A stretch of DNA of 11,492 nucleotides. Source: CAINVV01 sp964506325 (GTDB lineage: Bacteria > Bacteroidota > Bacteroidia > Bacteroidales > Prolixibacteraceae). The notes below the pieces were generated by a model. It ran no database searches and was not told where the DNA came from. It saw nothing but the letters and a program-made list of their open reading frames with translations. Location of the stretch: the NCBI GenBank assembly GCA_964506325.1, contig CAZDLO010000109.1:1-11492 (forward strand), written 5' to 3'. Made by a program: the position numbers and the translations under genes. Shown piece after piece: positions 5,940 through 11,492 of this stretch (position 1 is the stretch's first letter; each line of letters starts with the position of its first letter).

Positions 5940-7817
5940 TCACTCATTCTTTTTTGTTGAATAAACAAAATTAAACCTCCCCCCAGGTGCTGCATCACCA
6001 TTGACATAAAAGTCCATTATGTATCCGGCCTGCTGCATATTATCACTCCATTTGAATTCGAAGTTAATGGCATCACCTATGATTCCGAGTGAACTCTTTT
6101 TTACTTTGACCGTCATAGTGTTATCTTTCACTGTAACGGAATAACTGTCGGTCAGGTTCCATTCCCAGCGATTATTGACACACTTTGCAAGGGGCGAAGT
6201 TCCTTTGAGTGGTGGATTCAAATTAACCAGGTAGTCATATCCCTCCCAACCGGTCAATCTGCTTCTGTCAATGTCAATAAAGAGCCACATCCAGTGGTCC
6301 TGATTGGTTGGCTTTGTAATAATTTGATCTGTTTTTACATAGAAATAAATCCAATCCATATCCCTGGCAACTCTGGCCTCTACAATATCGTTCCTCCCTG
6401 TAGTATTCCTATAACTGGCATCTGCATGTCCAGGATGGTCCCGGTACATCGTATTTCCTTTGTAATGCCTGTAAACTGGCAATACTTCTTTCCATTCTTC
6501 AGGATTTCCCTTGATAATCGTCCTTGGGCCAGAAACGGGCCCCTGCCTGTCCATGCCCTTAAATTTTCTAACATTCTGAATTAACTGGTAATAATAGAGG
6601 TCTCCCAATTCACCCCACCCTTTATTCGGTTCAATATCACGACTGCGCTCACTGTCGAACTCATCCACGAATGAGAATGGTTCACCGGTCCAGGTACTCC
6701 CCTTCTCCCATTTCCCTGCAACATATTCATTCCAGCCGGTCACAAAAACAAGGTCCGGGTCAAGTGCAATTGCCCTGTCCCATTGTTCCTGAAAATTATG
6801 ACCCTGTAAAAAGGCTCCGGGATGCATATCCTGCCCGTTTTTAAAAGTATAGCTCCTTCCATATGTTCCGGGCAGATTGAAGGCACTGCAATGACCATTG
6901 GTCAGTGGTCCTGCATTCTGCGCAACTCCAACAGTGACCTCCTCACAGGAACCATCTGCCCTCTCCATATACTTGTGTTGGGGATAATTCTCGAGCCAGC
7001 CCCACTGACTATATTTTTTGTCAGGTCCGTTAACATAATCCGGCTGGCCCGGACGAAAAGTAAAGAATGAAAGCATTGCCTGGTTGACCTGGTCAGAATC
7101 GTTTGGGATGCTTTGCGGATAAGCCATGATAATGGGTTTTCCATCCCACAAAAACCACATATCAGGATATCTGCGGGGCAGATAGATATCCGAATAAAGA
7201 TCTTTCAGCATCTCATAAGAATTTTTACCTGGTCCGAACGGAAGCATAAAAGCAATTTTCGGAACATTTACGCCATCCAGGCGTGCCTGGTTCCACACCC
7301 GGAGGAGCTCATCATAGGATGATTTCCAGGTAAAGGGATAGTTGGTGCAATCCATGAAAATTGCATCAACGCCTGCATCAGCTAGCATTTCGGCATGTTT
7401 TCTCAGAACCCATGGATCCGTGGTACGGTAATATCCGAACAAAGGCTGCTCCCAGAAGTGCGTATTCCCCTTGCCCCTATCCCAGGCAGGGTGTTTTGTA
7501 TCTGCCAAAGCCTCCGGAAACCGTTTCAATATCTCAGTGACATTCCCAACTGACCCATACTCAACCATTGGTCCCGAATGCCAGGTCCAATAAAACATGG
7601 CCACTTTCTTTCCATTCCTTTTGGATCCTGAAGATTCCGCTCCAGGCAACACTCTCCCCAGGCCATCAGTGGCCGACCAATAGTCGCTCTTAATTAATTT
7701 CTCTCCGGATAAACTGTTCTGAGGTTCATCCGGATCAAATATTTGGGCATTCCTGCCAAAGGCAGTTGCTACCACAATATGAAAAAGAAGTAATACGTTC
7801 AGTATCCGGTAATTCAT
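5940..7817 (-). CDS. Secreted GH71/GH99-like putative glycosidase with C-terminal beta-sandwich domain
   Basis: This 625-residue protein starts with a hydrophobic signal peptide (about 1-20, ending near ATAFG) and has no lipobox. Residues about 70-420 resemble the (beta/alpha)8 barrel of the GH71/GH99-like group: KVAMFYWTWHSGP (71-83), HAEMLADAGVDAIFMDCTNY (141-160), a metal-free acidic pattern with D152 and D156, KPIIMAYP (227-234), and VFVTGWNEYVAGKW (357-370), where E364 sits in the GWNE string common to this group. Residues about 440-620 look like a beta-sandwich of the CBM9/DOMON kind (VEARVARDMDWIYFYVKTDQ at 479-498, then WMWLFIDID at 509-517 and YDYLVNL at 527-533). Known GH71 and GH99 members cut alpha-1,3-glucan or alpha-mannan; the substrate here is unknown and activity is inferred. 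It lies 21 bases after dcp and touches the lipocalin gene, so the three form one operon. The start has no clear Shine-Dalgarno. Confidence 0.68.
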   Translation of the reverse strand: MNYRILNVLLLFHIVVATAFGRNAQIFDPDEPQNSLSGEKLIKSDYWSATDGLGRVLPGAESSGSKRNGKKVAMFYWTWHSGPMVEYGSVGNVTEILKRFPEALADTKHPAWDRGKGNTHFWEQPLFGYYRTTDPWVLRKHAEMLADAGVDAIFMDCTNYPFTWKSSYDELLRVWNQARLDGVNVPKIAFMLPFGPGKNSYEMLKDLYSDIYLPRRYPDMWFLWDGKPIIMAYPQSIPNDSDQVNQAMLSFFTFRPGQPDYVNGPDKKYSQWGWLENYPQHKYMERADGSCEEVTVGVAQNAGPLTNGHCSAFNLPGTYGRSYTFKNGQDMHPGAFLQGHNFQEQWDRAIALDPDLVFVTGWNEYVAGKWEKGSTWTGEPFSFVDEFDSERSRDIEPNKGWGELGDLYYYQLIQNVRKFKGMDRQGPVSGPRTIIKGNPEEWKEVLPVYRHYKGNTMYRDHPGHADASYRNTTGRNDIVEARVARDMDWIYFYVKTDQIITKPTNQDHWMWLFIDIDRSRLTGWEGYDYLVNLNPPLKGTSPLAKCVNNRWEWNLTDSYSVTVKDNTMTVKVKKSSLGIIGDAINFEFKWSDNMQQAGYIMDFYVNGDAAPGGRFNFVYSTKKNE

Positions 7818-7838
7818 TTATTGGCCATTTTGACAAAA

Positions 7839-9953
7839 TCAATTCAACCCCCTGTTTTTCAGCAAGGGCTCAATACCTGGAGTTTTACCCCTGAAATTGG
7901 TGTAAAGCTTCATTGCTTCCTCTGTACCTCCTCGCTCAAGAATGTTGCTTTTGAAGGATTCCGCAACTGCGGGGTCAAAAATGTTACCCTTTTCCAAATA
8001 TGCTTCAAAAGCATCAGCATCAAGAACTTCAGCCCAAATGTAGCTGTAATAGCCACTGGAATAACCACCCGGAAATACGTGATTGAAATAGGTAGAACGA
8101 TACCTTGGAATAATCTCAGGAATTAGTCCGGCCCTTTCCATCGAGGTTTTTTCGAATTTCTCCACATCTATGTCTCCTTCTTTTGTGATAGTGTGAAAGT
8201 CCAGGTCCAGAATCGCTGCTGCCAGGAATTCGGTGGTAATAAATCCCTGGTTGAACTTGCCGGCCTTTATGATTTTATCAACCAGAACTTGTGGAATAAT
8301 CTCACCTGTTTTATAATGCCTGGCATACATTTTAAGAACCTCCGGCTGATCTGCCCAATGCTCCATCACCTGTGAGGGCAATTCTACAAAATCCCTTGAT
8401 ACAGAAGTCCCGGACAGCATTTTGTAATGACATTTTGAGAGTAAGCCATGAAGACCGTGGCCAAACTCATGAAACAAGGTTTCAACCTCTTCATAACTTA
8501 ACAATGCGGGAGTATCACCTGTTGGTTTTGAAAAATTGCAGGTTATCGATACAACCGGCCTGATATCCGGCTGTCCTTCATAATGGTACTGGTCCCTGTA
8601 GTTATTCATCCAGGCACCACCTTTTTTTGAAGCCCGGGGAAAGAAATCCATGTACATAATCCCAATCAGGGAACTATCCCTGTCCTTCACCTCAAAAACT
8701 TGGCATTCAGGGTGATACAATGGCATGTTTTGAACTTGTCTGAAGGTAAGACCAAAAAGTCTGTTTGCCACAGAAAATGCGCCTTCCCTGACATTGGTTA
8801 GCTCAAAGTATGGACGTACCTGCTCTTCATCAAGGTCATACTTTTCTTTCCTGACTTTCTCTGAATAGTACCACCAATCCCAGCTTTCAAGTTTAAATTT
8901 GCCCCCGTCCCTCTGGATCATTGCCTGAATATCCCTGGCTTCCTCTTTGGCACGTTTGAGGCCGGGCTCCCATACTTTACCGATAAGGTCGTAGACATTT
9001 TTTGGATTTTTCGCCATGCAATCATCCAGTACAAAAGCGGCCCAACTCTCAAAATCCAGCAAGTTGGCTTTCTTCAACCGTAAATTTACAATCCTGTTAA
9101 TTACGGCCTTATTGTCATATTCATTGTTGTTGTTGCTACGGCTGTACATCGCCTTGTAAAGCTTTTCACGCAGATTGCGATTGGATGAATAAGTCAGGAA
9201 TGGTATCCAGCTGGGTTTCTGAAGGGTAAATATCCATTTTCCGTCCATCTTCGCATTCCTTGCCTCATCTGCGGCAGCGGCTACAACAGACTCCGGCAGA
9301 CCAGCCAGATCTTCTTTGGAATCAACTATTAACCTATAATTGTTGGTTTCGGCCAGCATATTGTTACCGAATTTCAATTCAAGCAAAGAAAGTTCTGTGT
9401 TGATTTTCTTGAATTCTTCCTTCCTGTCTGAAGGCAAATTGGCCCCTCCTCTGACAAAACGTTTAAAAATTTCTTCCAGCAAACGAGTTTGCTCACGGTT
9501 AAGATTCAATTGTCCTTTCTGATTTTCAAGGAATTTCACCCTTGCAAATAGCTTTTCATTCATATAAATAGCGTCTGCATGCTGGGACAGTAATGGTGCC
9601 ACCACTTCTGCAATCAGATCAATTGAATCGTTGGTATTGGCCTCTTTAATGTTGAAAAATACATATGAGACCCTGCCAAGCAAATCACCGCTTCTGTCGA
9701 TTGCCTCAATGGTATTTGCATAATCAGGAGAAGCAGAATTTCCTGCTATCTGTTCAATCTCTTTATCATGTTGAATCATACCCTCCCTGAAGGCTGGCTC
9801 ATAATGCTTATTCTCAATTTTGTCGAACGGCGGAACACCATAAGGGGCACTGTAGGTTTCATAAAATGGATTCATCTCTTTGGTTTCTTTTTTTTCTGTT
9901 GCACATGAGGATGTCAATACCGCAAATGCCATTGTTACAATCCAGCTTCTCAT
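7839..9953 (-). CDS. dcp: Peptidyl-dipeptidase Dcp, M3 family zinc metallopeptidase lipoprotein
   Basis: Dcp removes dipeptides from the C-terminus of peptides. The 704-residue length is normal for the M3A Dcp/oligopeptidase A group plus a signal. The zinc motif HEFGH is at 495-499 (H495 and H499 bind zinc, E496 is catalytic), and the third ligand E524 falls in DFVELPSQVMEHW, 25 residues after the second histidine, as in E. coli Dcp. The C-terminal GYSSGYYSYIWAEVLDADAF carries the family's substrate-binding tyrosines, and the N-terminal NPFYETYSAPYGVPPFDKI is typical of Bacteroidota Dcp. A lipoprotein signal (MRSWIVTMAF... LTSSC) lipidates Cys 17; the next residues, ATEKKETKE, are highly charged. 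So the enzyme should act outside the cytoplasm, unlike E. coli Dcp. It is the first gene of the unit with the glycosidase-like and lipocalin genes. Confidence 0.95.
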   Translation of the reverse strand: MRSWIVTMAFAVLTSSCATEKKETKEMNPFYETYSAPYGVPPFDKIENKHYEPAFREGMIQHDKEIEQIAGNSASPDYANTIEAIDRSGDLLGRVSYVFFNIKEANTNDSIDLIAEVVAPLLSQHADAIYMNEKLFARVKFLENQKGQLNLNREQTRLLEEIFKRFVRGGANLPSDRKEEFKKINTELSLLELKFGNNMLAETNNYRLIVDSKEDLAGLPESVVAAAADEARNAKMDGKWIFTLQKPSWIPFLTYSSNRNLREKLYKAMYSRSNNNNEYDNKAVINRIVNLRLKKANLLDFESWAAFVLDDCMAKNPKNVYDLIGKVWEPGLKRAKEEARDIQAMIQRDGGKFKLESWDWWYYSEKVRKEKYDLDEEQVRPYFELTNVREGAFSVANRLFGLTFRQVQNMPLYHPECQVFEVKDRDSSLIGIMYMDFFPRASKKGGAWMNNYRDQYHYEGQPDIRPVVSITCNFSKPTGDTPALLSYEEVETLFHEFGHGLHGLLSKCHYKMLSGTSVSRDFVELPSQVMEHWADQPEVLKMYARHYKTGEIIPQVLVDKIIKAGKFNQGFITTEFLAAAILDLDFHTITKEGDIDVEKFEKTSMERAGLIPEIIPRYRSTYFNHVFPGGYSSGYYSYIWAEVLDADAFEAYLEKGNIFDPAVAESFKSNILERGGTEEAMKLYTNFRGKTPGIEPLLKNRGLN

Positions 9954-10036
9954 GACTTAATATTTAATTTTCATATTGTTTACGGCATCATGCCGCTACT
10001 GATTCTTCTGATTGATCACTTTTAATTGATGAATCG

Positions 10037-10044
10037 CAAACTTA
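10037..10044 (-). promoter_or_regulatory. dcp: Candidate -7 promoter element for the dcp operon
   Basis: The minus strand reads TAAGTTTG, a match to TAnnTTTG. Transcription would start near 10030, giving a leader of about 77 bases before the ATG at 9953. No good -33 element is visible at 18-21 bases. Confidence 0.38.
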
Positions 10045-10109
10045 CTAAATCCCAGAATAATTTAAACTGATATTGATCCTGTTTAGGAAAATCGCTTCAA
10101 CAAATTCTC

Positions 10110-10147
10110 CGGGAAAAATCCCGCCATTTCCTGAAATGGAATTCAGG
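10110..10147. repeat. Adjacent inverted repeats with an alternative overlapping stem
   Basis: CGGGA (10110-10114) pairs with TCCCG (10119-10123) around an AAAA loop. Directly next to it, CCATTTC (10124-10130) is the exact inverse of GAAATGG (10133-10139). The right part of that hairpin can instead form CCTGAA (10130-10135) with TTCAGG (10142-10147). The two later stems exclude each other. The block lies upstream of both candidate promoters, so an operator role is more natural than a transcribed switch, but neither is shown. Confidence 0.5.
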
Positions 10148-10231
10148 GGATTGTGCATGCCGGACTTTGTTTTCCGTTGATATTAAAAAACAAATATTGA
10201 GCGCATGAAAACCATTTGATGGATAAATTTA

Positions 10232-10239
10232 TATTTTTG
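10232..10239 (+). promoter_or_regulatory. galM: Candidate -7 promoter element for the aldose epimerase gene
   Basis: TATTTTTG matches TAnnTTTG and would give a leader of about 46 bases before the ATG at 10292. A TTTG at 10215-10218 is only 13 bases upstream, too close for a standard -33 element, so support is partial. Confidence 0.35.
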
Positions 10240-10291
10240 AGTTATCAGAATTCTCCGCCGCAAAAATTCAAACTATACATTTCAATAAACC

Positions 10292-11419
10292 ATGAGAACA
10301 ACCTCAATCTATTTTCTTGTTTTGCTCCTGATTATTTCATGTACCGTGAAAAATCCCCCGCCGACAATCAATCCACTGGCCTACAATAAAGTAATTGATG
10401 GCAAAGAGGTAAAGCTTTTTACCCTTAAGAACCAGAAAGGCATGGAAATTACAGTAACAAATTTTGGGGCTCGTATTGTTTCGTGGATGGTCCCTGACAA
10501 AACCGGCAAGCTGGAGGACGTCGTTTTCGGTCACGACAGCATAGACGGGTATCTGAATGCCAGTGAGAACTATTTCGGCGCCGCTATTGGCAGATATGGA
10601 AACCGTATCGCCAAAGGTGAATTTTCACTTGGGGACATACAGTACAAACTGGCTCAGAACAATGGTGCCAACGCGTTACACGGAGGAATAAAGGGCTTTT
10701 CAAGGAAGATTTGGGATATCGTTCAAAAGGGAGAAAATGAACTCATGTGCAAACTTCTTTCTCCTGATATGGATGAAGGTTATCCAGGAGAATTAAGTGT
10801 GAATATGACCTATCGCCTGACCAATGACAATTCCCTGATCATCCAGTATGAAGCAAAAAGTGATAAACCTACCATTGTAAACCTTACCAATCACAGCTAC
10901 TTTAATCTGCATGGAGCAGGCAATGGTACTATTCTCGACCATCTTCTCATGATTAATTCAGATTCCATTACACCTATTGACTCAACACTTATTCCTACCG
11001 GGGATTTTGCATCAGTTGAGCATACTCCTTTCGACTTTAGAAATCCAACCCTTATCGGTGCGCGCATCGGCGATGACAATCAGCAAATTAAATATGGAAT
11101 GGGCTACGATATGAATTTCGTTTTGAAAAAAACTGCCGACAAGCCTGTTTCGCTGGCTGCCTCAGTTTTTGAACCTCAAAGTGGCCGGTTGCTGGAAGTG
11201 TTTACAGACCAGCCGGGTATTCAATTTTATACAGGTAATTTCCTCGATGGCAAATATCCCGGTAAAAAGGGGAAATCTTATGGCTATCGTACCGGATTAT
11301 GCCTGGAGACCCAACATTACCCCAATTCGCCCAATCAACAAAGGTTTCCACCAGTGGTCGTGGGACCGGATCAGATTTATTATCATACCTGTATTTATAA
11401 ATTTTCCATCAATCAATGA
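10292..11419 (+). CDS. galM: Aldose 1-epimerase (mutarotase), lipoprotein
   Basis: The enzyme interconverts alpha and beta anomers of galactose, glucose and related aldoses. It has 375 residues with a lipoprotein signal, MRTTSIYFLV then LLLIISC, lipidated Cys 17, placing it in the periplasm or on the outer membrane; residues after the Cys (TVKNPPPT) are not acidic, so surface display is not indicated. Family motifs are in order: GRYGNRIAKGEF (100-111), ALHGGIKGFSRKIWD (128-142) with H130, NLTNHSYFNLHG (197-208) with catalytic acid H201, GYDMNFVL (271-278) with sugar-binding D273, and CLETQHYPNSPNQQRFPP (337-354) with catalytic base E339. The usual GYDH string reads GYDM here, but the key Asp is kept. 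The gene is monocistronic in view, divergent from dcp, and followed 19 bases later by a heptamer array. An exported epimerase suits sugar released outside the cytoplasm. Confidence 0.94.
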   Translation: MRTTSIYFLVLLLIISCTVKNPPPTINPLAYNKVIDGKEVKLFTLKNQKGMEITVTNFGARIVSWMVPDKTGKLEDVVFGHDSIDGYLNASENYFGAAIGRYGNRIAKGEFSLGDIQYKLAQNNGANALHGGIKGFSRKIWDIVQKGENELMCKLLSPDMDEGYPGELSVNMTYRLTNDNSLIIQYEAKSDKPTIVNLTNHSYFNLHGAGNGTILDHLLMINSDSITPIDSTLIPTGDFASVEHTPFDFRNPTLIGARIGDDNQQIKYGMGYDMNFVLKKTADKPVSLAASVFEPQSGRLLEVFTDQPGIQFYTGNFLDGKYPGKKGKSYGYRTGLCLETQHYPNSPNQQRFPPVVVGPDQIYYHTCIYKFSINQ

Positions 11420-11438
11420 TCGGAAATATGGATAGGTG

Positions 11439-11492
11439 GGAGTTAGGAGTTAGGAGTTAGGAGTTAGGAGTTAGGAGTTAGGAGTTAGGAGT
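11439..11492. repeat. Perfect 7-bp tandem repeat array (GGAGTTA)n, truncated by the window edge
   Basis: Seven complete copies of GGAGTTA (11439-11487) are followed by GGAGT at the last bases, so the array continues beyond the window. All copies are identical. A 7-base period shifts the reading frame each copy, and the unit gives TAG on the plus strand and TAA on the minus strand, so every frame is closed within 21 bases and the array cannot be coding. It starts 19 bases after the galM stop. Heptamer arrays of this kind are known between genes in cyanobacteria (STRR sequences); their role is unclear. Confidence 0.95.

Larger units (their letters stand above)
9954..10291. other. 338-bp divergent intergenic region (dcp / galM)
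   Basis: No gene is apparent. The region holds candidate -7 elements for both flanking genes (10037-10044 minus, 10232-10239 plus). Between them lie two adjacent hairpins at 10110-10123 and 10124-10139, with an alternative stem at 10130-10147; these are described separately. Confidence 0.6.

Noticed and set aside
5939..6007. Longer lipocalin reading from an ATG at 6007
   Set aside because: The extension lies inside the glycosidase-like gene and would bury the lipoprotein signal; the ATG at 5938 (or 5947) fits a coupled operon start.
6902..7144. Minus-strand open frame inside the glycosidase-like gene
   Set aside because: It is an alternative frame of a well-supported gene on the same strand with no recognisable domain; the same holds for 413-697 inside the oxidoreductase gene.
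5384..11419. Polysaccharide utilisation locus
   Set aside because: A putative glycosidase and an exported epimerase are present, but no SusC/SusD pair, sugar transporter or hybrid two-component or ECF regulator is in the window.
11169..11435. Plus-strand open frame overlapping the end of galM
   Set aside because: It is an alternative frame of galM, whose catalytic Glu motif lies in the overlap, and the product matches nothing I recognise.
11439..11492. CRISPR array or telomere-like repeat
   Set aside because: The unit is 7 bp with no spacers, so it is not CRISPR. It resembles TTAGGG only superficially, as the period is seven and the unit differs.

Overview
The window looks like ordinary chromosomal DNA of a Bacteroidota bacterium. 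The evidence is AT-rich intergenic DNA, weak or absent Shine-Dalgarno sites, and several lipoproteins with short Bacteroidota-style signal peptides. Nearly every leader region also carries a TAnnTTTG -7 element, the typical Bacteroidota promoter signature. Gene families agree: a twin-arginine Gfo/Idh/MocA dehydrogenase, a lipoprotein FKBP isomerase, a Dcp-type M3 peptidase lipoprotein, a lipoprotein aldose 1-epimerase and an NagX/HGSNAT-like membrane acyltransferase. The organism cannot be named from this stretch.

Layout from left to right: (1) a hairpin at 17-42, then a minus-strand exported Gfo/Idh/MocA oxidoreductase (75-1415); (2) divergent from it, a flavin reductase-rubredoxin fusion (1666-2373), convergent with a minus-strand FKBP lipoprotein (2388-2837); (3) a 345-bp divergent spacer, then two plus-strand multi-pass membrane proteins, an acyltransferase-like DUF5009/COG4299 protein (3183-4292) and a YbhN/LPG-synthase-TM-like protein (4430-5389); (4) a compact minus-strand unit transcribed from 9953 down to 5384, encoding Dcp peptidase lipoprotein, a secreted GH71/GH99-like putative glycosidase with a C-terminal beta-sandwich, and a Blc-type lipocalin lipoprotein; (5) a 338-bp divergent spacer with stacked hairpins, then a lipoprotein aldose 1-epimerase (10292-11419); (6) a perfect heptanucleotide tandem array that runs off the right edge.

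The common theme is envelope and extracytoplasmic work. Six of nine proteins carry export signals and two more are integral membrane proteins; only the flavin reductase-rubredoxin is cytoplasmic. The genes fit scavenging of sugars and peptides plus membrane maintenance, but there is no SusC/SusD pair, so this is not a classical polysaccharide utilisation locus. I see no defence system, phage, transposase, CRISPR, tRNA or rRNA. The points most worth a second look are the heptamer array, the uncharacterised secreted glycosidase-like protein and its odd operon partners, the altered glycine loop in the exported dehydrogenase, the Cys-x-x-Cys-His rubredoxin, and the dcp/galM intergenic hairpins.
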